Assembly (NCBI GenBank): GCA_946480785.1
Contig: CAMLLD010000054.1
Span: forward strand, 1-45,224
Reading direction: 5' to 3'
Origin: an uncultured Blastocatellia bacterium
Lineage (GTDB): Bacteria; Acidobacteriota; Blastocatellia; Pyrinomonadales; Pyrinomonadaceae
Length of the DNA: 45,224 nucleotides
The translations under genes and the position numbers were made by a program. The notes beneath the pieces were generated by a model. That model was given only the letters and a program-made list of their open reading frames with translations, was not told where the DNA came from and did not search any database. The first letter of the stretch is position 1; each line of letters opens with the position of its first letter. Positions 17,331 through 26,899 of this stretch are shown in pieces.

Positions 17331-18707
17331 ATGCCAACCACATTGAAGCGGGAGAATCTTGTGTCCTTTGCCAACGATCATCGGGAGGAGTTTGAGTCAC
17401 TTCTGCGTCGTTTTGTCGAAACGCCCACCGTTTCGGTCGATCCCAATCACCTGGACGACATCAAAAAGGGCGTCGAGCTAACGGTCGAAACTCTCGAACG
17501 ATTCGGCGGCCAGGCGCAGGTTTACAGCGCCAGCAAAGGCAATCCCGTCGTGCACGGCGTGTTTGGCAACGACAGCAGCCGCCCGACCGTGACCGTCTAC
17601 AACCACATCGACGTCCAACCAGCTTCAAAAGAGACCGAGCCGTGGAGGACCGAGCCCTTCGTCTTCACCAAGCAGGGCGACACTTATTACGGACGCGGCA
17701 CAACGGACGATAAGGGTCCGGCGTTGACCGCACTTTTCGGCGCGCGGGCGGCGATCGATGCGGGCGTTCCGGTCAACATTCGTTTTCTGTGGGAGTTTGA
17801 AGAGGAGATTGGCTCGCCGAACTTCGAGACGATCATTTCGAAAGCCGCGAAGGATCTGAAGACTGATTCGGTGGTTGTTTCAGACACGGTTTGGGTCGCG
17901 CGAAACCGGCCGGCGAGCTCGGCGGGATTGCGCGGTCTGATGGGGTTTTTGCTCAGGCTCGAAACCGCTGAAGTCGACACGCATTCGGGCGAAACGGGCG
18001 GCGCGTCGCGCAATCCGATCGCGGAGCTGATGCAGCTCGTTTGCGACATTTACGATCCGCGCACCGGCAAGATCAAAATCAAAGGTTTTTACGACGACGT
18101 GATTCCGCCGTCGAAAAAAGAATTGCAGGACTGGGCCAACTGCGGCTTCAGCGTGAGCGGGTTCAAGAAGGCGCACCACTTGAAAAAGATGCGCTCGGAA
18201 GATCCGCTTGAAGTGATGCGACGCATCTGGGGTATGCCGACGCTGGAGATTCACGGCGTCACCGGCGGTTACCAGGGACCGGGTGTGAAGTCGATCGTGC
18301 CGCCGCGTGCGGAAGTGAAAGCGTCGTGTCGCCTCGTGCCGGCGCAGGATCCGGCGCGCTTGAAGAAACTACTCACCGCGAGAGTGAAAGAACTAAATCC
18401 TGACGTGAAGATTCAGTTTGAATCAGCGGCGCCTGCGTTTCGCACGGTGCTCGAAGGACCGTTGCCGGAAGCGTTGAAACGTGCGGTGAAGTTTGGGTTC
18501 AATCGCGACGCGGTTTTCGTGCGCGATGGAGGGACGATCGGCGCGATGACGAGTATCGAGAAAGTTTTGCGCTGTCCGGTACTGTTTCTTGGTCTATCGC
18601 TGCCCGAGCACGGTTATCACGCACCGAACGAGAACTTCGATTGGCAACAGGCGTCAGGTGGGATGGTGGCATTCGCGAAGTACTTCGAGGAGATCGCGAA
18701 TTTATAA
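17331..18707 (+). CDS. M20-family dipeptidase/metallopeptidase
   Basis: Zinc aminoacyl-dipeptidase of the carnosinase/PepV-like M20 group, 458 residues. Metal and catalytic residues are visible: H92 and D94 in VYNHIDVQPA, the bridging Asp in YYGRGTTDDKGPA, Glu-Glu in WEFEEEIGSPN, and a C-terminal His in LPEHGYHAPNENF. The intervening dimerisation (lid) domain is complete. There is no signal peptide, so it is cytoplasmic. A GGAGGA site sits seven bases before ATG 17331. It probably hydrolyses dipeptides released by peptide uptake; exact specificity is unknown. Confidence 0.92.
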   Translation: MPTTLKRENLVSFANDHREEFESLLRRFVETPTVSVDPNHLDDIKKGVELTVETLERFGGQAQVYSASKGNPVVHGVFGNDSSRPTVTVYNHIDVQPASKETEPWRTEPFVFTKQGDTYYGRGTTDDKGPALTALFGARAAIDAGVPVNIRFLWEFEEEIGSPNFETIISKAAKDLKTDSVVVSDTVWVARNRPASSAGLRGLMGFLLRLETAEVDTHSGETGGASRNPIAELMQLVCDIYDPRTGKIKIKGFYDDVIPPSKKELQDWANCGFSVSGFKKAHHLKKMRSEDPLEVMRRIWGMPTLEIHGVTGGYQGPGVKSIVPPRAEVKASCRLVPAQDPARLKKLLTARVKELNPDVKIQFESAAPAFRTVLEGPLPEALKRAVKFGFNRDAVFVRDGGTIGAMTSIEKVLRCPVLFLGLSLPEHGYHAPNENFDWQQASGGMVAFAKYFEEIANL

Positions 18708-18714
18708 AAATTAA

Positions 18715-19188
18715 TTAGATCAAGCAGGACAGCCGTTCTTCGTGAAGCGGAACGAACCCCGCCTTCTCGTAGAACCGTTTCGCTTCGGGATTGTCCATGT
18801 GCACAGCGACGTCGATCCGTGTGACTGCTTCGCGGCGTAACTGATCTTTCAGTTGGTCCAGCAAAGCGGTGCCAATCCCCGCACCGCGTCGATCCGCTTT
18901 CACGGAAACATCATCAAGCTTCGCCACGACCGCGCCCATCGACGTCGAGATCGCGTAACACACCACACAGATCCCCGCGACACCGTGGTCGTCAAACGCC
19001 ATCCAAACAAACCCGAGCTCCGGCCGTTCCAAAAACAGATCGAGTGCGTTGTTGAGACCTTTCAAGCCGAGGTCGCCATACGCCTCACTGCTCGCGAGGT
19101 AGTGTTCGTCCGCGCCGAGAAAATCACTCAGCATCTGAAACGCGTCGCTCACGTCGGCGGCGCCCATCTTCCGACAACGAATAGCCAT
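18715..19188 (-). CDS. GNAT-family N-acetyltransferase
   Basis: Single-domain acetyltransferase of 157 residues. The acetyl-CoA pyrophosphate loop is DRRGAGIGTALLDQL, preceded by beta-4 (VVAKLDDVSV) and followed by the FYEKAGFVPLHEERL end typical of GNAT proteins. It converges on the dipeptidase with seven bases between stops and is divergent from the Tricorn gene. The substrate (small amine, antibiotic or protein N-terminus) cannot be told. Confidence 0.88.
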   Translation of the reverse strand: MAIRCRKMGAADVSDAFQMLSDFLGADEHYLASSEAYGDLGLKGLNNALDLFLERPELGFVWMAFDDHGVAGICVVCYAISTSMGAVVAKLDDVSVKADRRGAGIGTALLDQLKDQLRREAVTRIDVAVHMDNPEAKRFYEKAGFVPLHEERLSCLI

Positions 19189-19212
19189 CGCGTTTAATCA
19201 TGCCAATTCGGC

Positions 19213-19242
19213 TTCGCAATTCGCAAGTTTCCCATATATAAT
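19213..19242 (+). promoter_or_regulatory. Candidate promoter of the Tricorn-like gene
   Basis: A perfect TATAAT lies at 19237-19242, with TTCGCA (19213-19218, 4/6 match to TTGACA) 18 nt upstream, in the only divergent gap before ATG 19291. An AGGAG precedes the start codon. Confidence 0.5.
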
Positions 19243-19290
19243 CCCGCCTCCACGTCCCGTTATTCCATCCAGAAACGCAGGTCAGGAGCC

Positions 19291-22200
19291 ATGAAAAAGA
19301 CAATCACTCTCTTCGCAGCAGCACTGCTTCTCGTTACCGCTGTCTCAGCGTTCGGCCGCGAAGCGCGGCTCGTTCGCTATCCCCACTATCACAACGGCCG
19401 CGTCGTCTTCACGTATCTCGGCGACATTTGGACCGCCGACGAAAACGGTCAGAACGTGCAACGGCTAACCGTCAATCGTGCCCGCGACGTCTACGGACAT
19501 TTCTCGCCGGACGGCAAATGGATCGCGTTCTCGAGCGACCGCAACGGCAATCTCGACGTGTTCCTGATTCCCGCGGGCGGCGGCCAGGCGAAACAGTTGA
19601 CCAACCATTCTTCTGACGACACGGTGCTCGGCTGGTCAGCCGATTCACGCGCGGTGCTCTTCTCGAGCAATCGCGGTGAAGACTTCATGCCGCAGCTTTA
19701 TCTCGTCAGCGTCGACGGCGGCATGCCGTGGAAAGCGGGCACCGACATGGGCGTGCAGGCTTCTTATTCGCCCGACGGTCAGCGGCTCGCTTACAACCAG
19801 AAGGGGCAGGTCTACTGGCGCAAGTATTATCGCGGCGCTTACCAAACGGACATCATGGTGATGGACGTTGCGGCGAAGAAGTTTACGCAGTTGACTGATT
19901 TCGACGGCCTCGATTCGTGGCCCATGTGGGGCCGCGACGGCTACATCTATTTCGTCAGCGATCGCGACGGTGGCGGGCTCACGAACATCTGGCGCATATC
20001 CGAAAACGGCGGCAAAGCCGATCGCGTCACGACGTTCAAAACCGGCGACGTGCGTTGGCCCGCGATCAGTTCCGACGGCAAAGTGATCGTTTTCGAGCAC
20101 GACTTTGGCATCTGGAAACTCGACGTCGCTTCAAAGCGCGCGACGCCGATCAATCTGAACATCGACGCGGAAACACAGGACAACGTCACCGAGATGGAAT
20201 CGTTCAACTCGCAAGCGGACGACTACGATCTCGCGCCCAACTCACGTCACGTCGCGTTTTCGATTCACGGCGAGATCTTTACCGCGCCGGTTGAAGAAGG
20301 CGATCTGAAACAGATTACGGATGGCCCAGCGCGCGATCGTGCGGTTGATTATTCACCGGACGGCAAGTGGCTGGCTTACATCTCCGATCAAAGCGGACGC
20401 GAAGAGATTTACGTCGTGCCGGCCGACGGTTCCGAGCCGGCGCAGAAACTGACTGACATTGACGCGTTGAAATTTGGCTTCAACTGGTCGCCCGATTCAA
20501 AGGAGATCGCGTTTGCGTCGTCAGACGACAAGCTGCGCAAGCTGACTGTGGCGACGAAGCAGATCATCGAACTCGATAGTTCGCGTTACGGTGGGTTTAA
20601 CGGACCGGTATGGTCTCCCGACGGCAAGTGGATCGCGTATTCGAAACAGGATGCGACGCGCACGTCTGACGTCTACATGATCGCGTCGTCCGGCGCGGAG
20701 AAAGAGCCGCACCGGGTCACGTTCGATTCAAACAACGACGCGAATCCCAACTTCTCGCCCGACGGACGCAAGCTCTACTTTCAGCGCGTTGAAGCCAACG
20801 CCGGCGGCAACACGCAGGTGCCCAACTCCGTGCAGATCTATTCGGTATGGCTCGAGCGTCAGGACAAAGATCCCGACGATCCGGAAGAGCGCGCCGAAGC
20901 AGAACCGCCTGCTGGTCCACCGGCAGCCGATGGTGGCGAAGGCGCTCTGCCGGTGCGACCTCGGCCACAGGCGAATCGTCCGCCGCGTGAGATCAAGGTT
21001 GATTGGGACGGTTTGAAACGGCGCACACGCCAGATCACGCGCATGCCGTTTCCGATTTCCGGCTACACGATCACACCCGACAGCCGCACGATCGTTTTCG
21101 TCACCAGTGAACCGGCGGGTCAGGCGAACATTCCGGTGATCTATTCGATCGCGGATAACGGCCGGCGTTTGACGCGCGTCACCGCAGGTCAGCCGCCGCA
21201 GGAAGGCGAAGGCGGTGGACCGGGTGGCGGCGGTGGTTTCGGCGGCGGCATCGGCGATCTGAACGTTTCGCGCGATGGCCGCACGTTGTTCTTCCGCGAA
21301 CGTGATGCGATCTACTCGGTGCCGTTATCGGCAGGCGCGGGCGCTGCCCAAGGCGCAGGCGCAGCAACGGCCGCAGCGGGTGGCGCTGGCGGCGCGGGCG
21401 GCAGACGCCGGATCAATTTCAACGTGCGCGTGCGCGTGGACCATCAGGCCGAGTGGGCCGAGATGTTTGACGATGGCTGGCGCACGATGAAGTATCGTTT
21501 CTATGATCCGAAGATGCACGGCATGGATTGGGATGCGATGCGCGCGAAGTATCGCCCGCTCGTCGACTACGTTGGCGATCGTCAGGAGTTGCTGAACATC
21601 ATCAACGAGATGATCGGTGAGTTGAATGCATCGCACACGGGCGCTGCGCCGCCGCCGGGTGGCGGTCGTGGCGGAGTTTCCACAGGCAATCTCGGTATGG
21701 AGCTCGAGCCCGACAAAGCGGCGGGCCGTTATCGCGTCGCGTACATCTACGAAGATGGTCCAGCCGACAAAGATTGGGTAAACGTGAAAGTCGGTGATTA
21801 CCTGCTCGCGATCGACGGCAAGCAAGTCAAAGCCGGCGACGAGTACTGGGAGCTTTTGAACAATCGCCTGAACCGCAAGGTGACGGTGACGTTCAATAGC
21901 AAACCTGCCGACGAGGGCGCATGGACCACGCGCATCGAGACAATCAATACCGGCGCTTACAGCCAGCTTCGTTACGACCGCTGGGTCAAGGACAATCGGA
22001 AGAAAGTCGATCAGTTGTCGAACGGCCGCATCGGCTACCTGCACATTCAGGCGATGAACCCGCCGTCTCTGCGGAAGTTTGAAAAAGAGATTCGCGAGTT
22101 TCGCAACAAGGAAGCGCTGATTATCGATCAGCGTTGGAACGGCGGCGGCAACATCGAACAGGAGCTGCTCGCGATTCTGGTCCAACGGCAGTATCAGGTG

Positions 22201-22626
22201 TGGCAGCCGCGCGGCACTGAAGCGACCGGCCGCCCGTTTGCCGGTTTCTTCGGGCCGAAGGTCGTTTTGCAAAACTGGCGCTCGGCTTCAAACGCGGAGA
22301 TGTTTCCGGCGGGGTTCCGTGCGCTCGGACTCGGCAAGGTGATTGGTACGCCGACGATGGGCGCGGTGATCGGCACCGGCAGTTATAGTTTGATTGACGG
22401 TTCGACTGTGCGCACTCCGGGTGTCGGTGTGTTTCTCGCCGACACGAAGCATACGAACATGGAGAACTACGGCGTGCAGCCGGACATCATGGTCGAGAAC
22501 AAGCCGGAGGACGTGTTGGCCGGACGCGATCGCCAGCTCGAGGCTGCGGTTGAAGAGCTGATGAAGCAGTTGAACGGCTCGAAGCGCAGTGTGACCACGG
22601 ACGGGCAGCAGAACCAACAGAAATAA
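19291..22626 (+). CDS. Secreted Tricorn-type protease (S41 family)
   Basis: Large oligopeptide-processing serine protease of 1111 residues with a signal peptide (KKTITLFAAALLLVTAVSAFG), so exported rather than cytoplasmic as in archaea. Repeated PD40 beta-propeller blades (HFSPDGKWIAFSSDRNGNLD, YSPDGKWLAYISDQSGREEI and others) fill roughly residues 25-530. A Gly/Ala-rich linker region (about 635-710) follows, then the C1 helical domain, a PDZ domain (about 805-870) and the S41 core. The catalytic set matches Tricorn: S781-H782 (NASHTG), nucleophile Ser1000 (RSASNAEMF) and Glu1058 (NMENYGV). It probably degrades extracellular or periplasmic peptides, complementing the dipeptidase. AGGAG precedes the ATG. 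Such secreted homologues are common in Acidobacteriota. Confidence 0.93.
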   Translation: MKKTITLFAAALLLVTAVSAFGREARLVRYPHYHNGRVVFTYLGDIWTADENGQNVQRLTVNRARDVYGHFSPDGKWIAFSSDRNGNLDVFLIPAGGGQAKQLTNHSSDDTVLGWSADSRAVLFSSNRGEDFMPQLYLVSVDGGMPWKAGTDMGVQASYSPDGQRLAYNQKGQVYWRKYYRGAYQTDIMVMDVAAKKFTQLTDFDGLDSWPMWGRDGYIYFVSDRDGGGLTNIWRISENGGKADRVTTFKTGDVRWPAISSDGKVIVFEHDFGIWKLDVASKRATPINLNIDAETQDNVTEMESFNSQADDYDLAPNSRHVAFSIHGEIFTAPVEEGDLKQITDGPARDRAVDYSPDGKWLAYISDQSGREEIYVVPADGSEPAQKLTDIDALKFGFNWSPDSKEIAFASSDDKLRKLTVATKQIIELDSSRYGGFNGPVWSPDGKWIAYSKQDATRTSDVYMIASSGAEKEPHRVTFDSNNDANPNFSPDGRKLYFQRVEANAGGNTQVPNSVQIYSVWLERQDKDPDDPEERAEAEPPAGPPAADGGEGALPVRPRPQANRPPREIKVDWDGLKRRTRQITRMPFPISGYTITPDSRTIVFVTSEPAGQANIPVIYSIADNGRRLTRVTAGQPPQEGEGGGPGGGGGFGGGIGDLNVSRDGRTLFFRERDAIYSVPLSAGAGAAQGAGAATAAAGGAGGAGGRRRINFNVRVRVDHQAEWAEMFDDGWRTMKYRFYDPKMHGMDWDAMRAKYRPLVDYVGDRQELLNIINEMIGELNASHTGAAPPPGGGRGGVSTGNLGMELEPDKAAGRYRVAYIYEDGPADKDWVNVKVGDYLLAIDGKQVKAGDEYWELLNNRLNRKVTVTFNSKPADEGAWTTRIETINTGAYSQLRYDRWVKDNRKKVDQLSNGRIGYLHIQAMNPPSLRKFEKEIREFRNKEALIIDQRWNGGGNIEQELLAILVQRQYQVWQPRGTEATGRPFAGFFGPKVVLQNWRSASNAEMFPAGFRALGLGKVIGTPTMGAVIGTGSYSLIDGSTVRTPGVGVFLADTKHTNMENYGVQPDIMVENKPEDVLAGRDRQLEAAVEELMKQLNGSKRSVTTDGQQNQQK

Positions 22627-22627
22627 G

Positions 22628-22653
22628 TCCTATAGGTCCTATACGACCTAGGA
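22628..22653. terminator. Hairpin between convergent genes
   Basis: TCC-TA-TAGGTC (22628-22638), loop CTATAC, then GACCTA-GGA (22645-22653) forms a 9-bp stem with a 2-nt bulge. It fills most of the 30-nt gap between the convergent Tricorn and secreted-protein genes. It lacks a T-run, so it is a candidate only. Confidence 0.4.
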
Positions 22654-22656
22654 TTA

Positions 22657-24066
22657 TTAAGGGGTCACAATATTGGTCATCTTTACGACCTCGAATTGTG
22701 ACCCTTTGATGTTTTTCAGCGTGTTCAGCTCGTCGTCGTTCCAGCGTGGATCGGGCGCGCCGCTGATGAACCAGTTCGAACCGTTGTCCGCGACGATCAT
22801 TCCGTACTTCTTGAGCGCCCGCAGAATCACCTGCATCGCGGGTGAAAACCCACTGATATCAACTGACGCTTTCAACCGCACGCGCATGCCCATCGGCGGC
22901 CGATCGACGCTCGTGTTCGTGCTGGCCCAATGACGCGCGGGCGCGACGTACGCGCGCCGCGTGATCGACGCCGTGAAACGAATCGCGTGTTTGATCTCCT
23001 GTTGCTCAAACACTTCGTCGTAACGCACGAGTCCCGGAAAGATCGGCAAGCCAGCCGCATCGGCTGACGTCCAGCCCGCGGGCCGCAACGCGTTGGAGTT
23101 CAGATCGAAAACCGCACCGGAGTCAGCGTTCCAACTCGCGCCGTTATTGACGGGAAACGCGCGATAGAGCTCGTAGAGTTTCCAGTTGTCGCGATCGATC
23201 ACGAGCACGTGACGATCGCCGGTCGCGTTTGGGCCACCTTCGATCGGCGCTGTCGACGGCACGGGATACGGACCCGGATCACTCTGCGAACCGAACGCGG
23301 TGAAGTTGATGGGAACGGTTGTTTGATTACCCGCGACGACGATGTACGGAATGCCGTTGGGCGCGCCGTTCCAGACAGTGCCGAAGTCCGGATGAAGACT
23401 CGTCGTCAGACCCATGCCGGCGATGAGGTTGTCGGAGTTTGGATCGACGGGAGCGTTACTGATGTCCTCGTTCCACGCGTTGTCGGACGGAAAGAGTTGT
23501 TTGCCGTGCAGACTCGCGCCCGCGCCGAGCTCGGGTGTTGGTTGCGGCGGCACGACGTCGTCAGGTGGACCACCGCCGATGTGACCAATGCCGACGCGTA
23601 CGCGATTGCTCGTTGCGCCATGCAGCGTGATGCCGATCAGCACGTCGCCGACGTCGCCGAGATTATCGTCGAGACGAACCGTCACGGCGGTCACGTCTGA
23701 CGCGCCGGAAACACTGCCCACGTATTCGACTGTGAGCGGATAAATGAGGTGATTGCCGTCTTCGGCGGCGGCGGTCACGGTGGCCGCAGTTTCGCCGGGA
23801 AGTAAGGACACGTTGTTGGCGAAGAGCATGACGCGCGTGCGGCTGTCGGCGCTGAACGCGGGGTTCGCGGTGGGCGCGAATGGTTCGGTAACGAGCGTCA
23901 CGGATTCGACTGCGAGCGCGCGCGTGGAGTTCGGCTTCGTCAGCAGAATGGGCGCGCCGGCCATTTGTCCCCGCGAGGGGACAAGCAAGGCGAGGCAAAA
24001 GACTGCGCAGAGAAGAAAGAGCGGCACGAACCGCCGCTGCGAAACGGAATAACGGGAGTGTCCCAA
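22657..24066 (-). CDS. Secreted protein of unknown function
   Basis: Exported protein of 469 residues with an N-terminal hydrophobic signal (FVPLFLLCAVFCLALLVPS). The first 150 residues or so form an immunoglobulin-like beta domain (VTVRLDDNLGDVGDVLIGIT, SNRVRVGIG). A Pro/Gly hinge (PPDDVVPPQPTPELG) follows, then a conserved-looking domain that runs to the C-terminus. Memorable blocks of that domain are FPSDNAWNEDIS, SLHPDFGTVWNG, GDRHVLVIDRDNWKLYELY, GLPIFPGLVRYDEV and YGMIVADNGSNWFISGAPD. I recall similar blocks from uncharacterised secreted proteins of soil bacteria, but know no function. Asp/Asn/Trp richness hints at carbohydrate or peptide interaction, which is speculation. It is oppositely oriented to the Tricorn gene. 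Confidence 0.75.
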   Translation of the reverse strand: MGHSRYSVSQRRFVPLFLLCAVFCLALLVPSRGQMAGAPILLTKPNSTRALAVESVTLVTEPFAPTANPAFSADSRTRVMLFANNVSLLPGETAATVTAAAEDGNHLIYPLTVEYVGSVSGASDVTAVTVRLDDNLGDVGDVLIGITLHGATSNRVRVGIGHIGGGPPDDVVPPQPTPELGAGASLHGKQLFPSDNAWNEDISNAPVDPNSDNLIAGMGLTTSLHPDFGTVWNGAPNGIPYIVVAGNQTTVPINFTAFGSQSDPGPYPVPSTAPIEGGPNATGDRHVLVIDRDNWKLYELYRAFPVNNGASWNADSGAVFDLNSNALRPAGWTSADAAGLPIFPGLVRYDEVFEQQEIKHAIRFTASITRRAYVAPARHWASTNTSVDRPPMGMRVRLKASVDISGFSPAMQVILRALKKYGMIVADNGSNWFISGAPDPRWNDDELNTLKNIKGSQFEVVKMTNIVTP

Positions 24067-24147
24067 GGTTCCACCCTAAACGTTCGATTGGTGTTGAGGT
24101 TTAGGGCAGGCGAGGTTGGACCAGTATAAGCCACAAAGCGGGGGCTT

Positions 24148-24192
24148 GGGCACAAAAAGTCACGCGGTCGTGAAGAGCGCGATTTTGTGCCC
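24148..24192 (-). terminator. Perfect 10-bp inverted repeat in an intergenic gap
   Basis: GGGCACAAAA (24148-24157) pairs exactly with TTTTGTGCCC (24183-24192), with a small CACG/CGTG stem in the 25-nt loop. It lies in the 168-nt gap downstream of the small membrane-protein gene and upstream of the secreted-protein gene, both on the minus strand. It could end the first transcript or act in the leader of the second. The rest of the gap shows nothing recognisable apart from a weak TATACT. Confidence 0.4.
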
Positions 24193-24234
24193 TCGCGTGT
24201 TTCTGAACTCAGTAAACCGAGTTTCGTGACGAGC

Positions 24235-24768
24235 TTAGTAAGTTGGCTGCGCTGCGGGCGCCGGTTCGGCGGCGGCAGGCTGCGCGGCCGCGGCTTGGGC
24301 TTGGGCTTGCGACTCGGCATAAGCTCGTTCCAGCGCGACGACTTCGCGTCCAGCCTGGTAACCGCGGAACATCACGAACAGCACGAAGGCATGAACGATG
24401 ATGCCGATCCAGTCGAGAAAGAGGAACGAAACCAGTCCATCGAAGAGAAACACGACCATGCCTGCGACGTAAGCCCACAGATGTTTCTTGTGGGCCAGCG
24501 CGCCGAACGCGACGAACGCCGCCGTGATGAAAATGTCGAGCACGAAAGCGATCACCTTCGTGGCGTCGCCGAGGCTTATGGAAGCGCCCCTGGCGATGCC
24601 GTCGATCAGTTGCGTCGTACCGAGGCTCAGAAAGAAGCGCCAGCCGCCACCCATCAAGGTGATGACGGACGTGATGATAGTGAGGCCGGCGATCCAGTAA
24701 AACCAGTTCGCGCCGGATTGAAAACGTTGGCGGGCTGCGGCGTACTTCATGCGATCAAATTGGTCCAT
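24235..24768 (-). CDS. Small integral membrane protein of unknown function
   Basis: Protein of 177 residues with about four hydrophobic segments (FYWIAGLTIITSVITLMGG, VIAFVLDIFITAAFVAFGAL, LWAYVAGMVVFLFDGLVSFL, WIGIIVHAFVLFVMFRGY). The C-terminal cytoplasmic tail is Ala/Gln/Pro-rich. No catalytic motif is visible. It lies 37 nt downstream of the gluzincin gene on the same strand and probably shares its transcript. I do not recognise a named family. Confidence 0.75.
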   Translation of the reverse strand: MDQFDRMKYAAARQRFQSGANWFYWIAGLTIITSVITLMGGGWRFFLSLGTTQLIDGIARGASISLGDATKVIAFVLDIFITAAFVAFGALAHKKHLWAYVAGMVVFLFDGLVSFLFLDWIGIIVHAFVLFVMFRGYQAGREVVALERAYAESQAQAQAAAAQPAAAEPAPAAQPTY

Positions 24769-24805
24769 GGTGGGAGTCTCCTTTGTCGTTAATTGATCTC
24801 TCGCG

Positions 24806-26815
24806 TCAGGGCTTTAGTTTGAAGTCGGCAGGCACAAACTCGATTGACTTGATAACGCCATCGGCTTTGAGGCGCTTGTCGGTGTTGGGCACGTAATCGA
24901 CGATGACGGAGTTTGCGGGTTTGCGCTCGCCGCAGGTTATGTCGCCTTTGACGCTCGTGTCGTAAGTGGTGATCTCAACGTCGTCAAAACTCGGCGTGCG
25001 CAGGCGTAACAAACCGGTCGCAGTCTGAACCACGAAAACGATGCCCTTCGCGTCGCACTCGATACGCAGAAGCGTGGCTTGTAACTGCGTCTCACCTTCG
25101 CCGGGCGCGCGCAAAACTTCGCGCAGGTAAGAAGACGGATCGGGCGCAGGTGTGGGCGCCGCCGCGGGCGTCGTGTTCGACGTCGAACCAGGCCGAGGAA
25201 CAGGCGCGCCGGAAGGATCTGAACTAACAGTCACGAGTCCCGGCACGCGCTGACTGTTCTCCTCGGCAAACTTCTTCGCCTCTTCGTAACGCGCGTTGTT
25301 CTCCTCCATCGTTTGCACTTGCTTCAACATCATTTCCGAAGCTTGCCGGATGTGATCGTCAGCGTTCGATTTCGAGATCTGCTCGAGTATCTGTCGCGCC
25401 TGTTTGAAATCGCCGCTGCGCGCGTAGAGTTGAGCGAGGGTGAACAGGAAGTCATGGCGTCCTGGCGCAACGCTCAACGCCTGTTTCATCGACGCGATCG
25501 CCGGCTCGATATTCTCGCCCGTCACGAGACTCACAAACCCGAGCAAGTTGTACGATTCGATGAAATCCGGCCGCAGCTCAATCGCCTTCTGCAAATGCTC
25601 GCGGATCTTCACCAGCAGTTCCGGCGTGAAGGTCACTGCCTCGCCCTCGGGGCTGAGACGGGTCAATGAATACGCGTAGTAATAATGCGCGAGGTAGTTT
25701 TGCGAGCTCAGCGACACCGCGCGTTCGAGACTCGCGCGCGCTTCCGCAACTTTGCCCTCACGGAAGTACGCCATTCCGAGCGACGCATGGGCCATCGCGA
25801 GGTTCGGATCGAGCTTCACAGCTTTCTCAAGGTACGTGTAGGCATCTTTGCGATAACTGTGCAGCAGCAGATCGCCGAGATAAGCCTGCGCTTCGGCTTC
25901 GCTCAACGGCGCAACCGCCGCGTTCGTATCGAGCTCGAGTTTATTTTTGAAGTGGCCGTTCAGTACGTTGTAGCGATCCTGCTTCACGTAGTTGCGCAGC
26001 TCTTTCTCCATCGCGTCGAACGACATACCAAACGCCTGTTGAAACGCGTCCTCAGTCGCGACATCCGAAGCTGTTAAATCGAGAAACTTCGTGAACTGTT
26101 CGGCCTTTCCCGCTTTGCCAATCAGCATGTAATGCAGCAACGCCCACGACTGCGCATAGAAGATCCCCTGCTTTTTCGACTCGTTGTAGTGCGGCGATTT
26201 GTGATCGACGGCGAAGAGCGTCTGCAACGGCAGCATCTTGCTGTCGCGCAGCAGGTAAACGTGATTGCCGATCGGCGTGCCGAGCGCGAACTTCTGATCG
26301 TCAGCCATCTTGAATGTGCTGTAGTACTCGGCGAGACCCTCGTTGAACCACAGCGGCGCGTTCTCGAACGTGTTGTTGACCAGCAGGTGCGTGTACTCAT
26401 GAAAGATAACGGTGAACGCATCCTGGCTGCCGGTGAGTTTGATGGCGTCCGGATCGTTGTTGCCGACGTCGGTAGTCAACGTGATGTAGTTCACGTCAGG
26501 GCCGGGCTGAAAATAGCCGGCGGTATTGGCGTTCGGCTTGAACGGCGCGTATGAACTGTTGCTCTTAAAAACAACGACCGTGGTGGGCACGGCCGAGTTG
26601 AAGCGTATCTTCGGAAAGATGATCGTAAACGCCTCGCGAAACTGCTCCAGCTTCAACGCCACCTGGCGGATCTCTTTCTCATTGGCGTTGCCGATGAGGA
26701 AGAAGTTTTTGGTGCGGAGACTGATCCAGTTGTCTTTCGCCGCGACCGGGCTGTGTTGCGAGACTACGACTAAAAGGCAAAGAGTTACTGCAAAGGGGAA
26801 AACAAAACGCTTCAT
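24806..26815 (-). CDS. Exported gluzincin metallopeptidase (peptidase MA-like) with TPR-like repeats
   Basis: Exported protein of 669 residues from ATG 26815 (a second ATG at 26830 adds five residues). A signal peptide (KRFVFPFAVTLCLLVVVSQ) precedes a metallopeptidase domain with the zinc motif H139-E140-x2-H143 (IFHEYTHLL) and a downstream Glu in WFNEGLAEYYS. This is the layout of the peptidase-MA/DUF1570 group. Residues about 300-500 contain TPR-type helical repeats (AMAHASLGMAYFREGKVAEA, NYLAHYYYAYSLTRLSPEGE). The C-terminal 120 residues are a separate small beta domain after a Pro/Ala linker. Its substrates are unknown. It follows the zinc-ribbon gene on the same strand. Confidence 0.82.
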   Translation of the reverse strand: MKRFVFPFAVTLCLLVVVSQHSPVAAKDNWISLRTKNFFLIGNANEKEIRQVALKLEQFREAFTIIFPKIRFNSAVPTTVVVFKSNSSYAPFKPNANTAGYFQPGPDVNYITLTTDVGNNDPDAIKLTGSQDAFTVIFHEYTHLLVNNTFENAPLWFNEGLAEYYSTFKMADDQKFALGTPIGNHVYLLRDSKMLPLQTLFAVDHKSPHYNESKKQGIFYAQSWALLHYMLIGKAGKAEQFTKFLDLTASDVATEDAFQQAFGMSFDAMEKELRNYVKQDRYNVLNGHFKNKLELDTNAAVAPLSEAEAQAYLGDLLLHSYRKDAYTYLEKAVKLDPNLAMAHASLGMAYFREGKVAEARASLERAVSLSSQNYLAHYYYAYSLTRLSPEGEAVTFTPELLVKIREHLQKAIELRPDFIESYNLLGFVSLVTGENIEPAIASMKQALSVAPGRHDFLFTLAQLYARSGDFKQARQILEQISKSNADDHIRQASEMMLKQVQTMEENNARYEEAKKFAEENSQRVPGLVTVSSDPSGAPVPRPGSTSNTTPAAAPTPAPDPSSYLREVLRAPGEGETQLQATLLRIECDAKGIVFVVQTATGLLRLRTPSFDDVEITTYDTSVKGDITCGERKPANSVIVDYVPNTDKRLKADGVIKSIEFVPADFKLKP

Positions 26816-26899
26816 AAACAAATGGCCCAAGGTTACGCGAGAGAGTGAAGGGTCGAGAGACGCGGCGGATTATAGGGTTGGGCCGTGGTTGTTTGCAAC

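Noticed and set aside
21325..22272. Long minus-strand open frame opposite the Tricorn gene
   Set aside because: Antisense shadow; the plus strand carries the full catalytic set of Tricorn.
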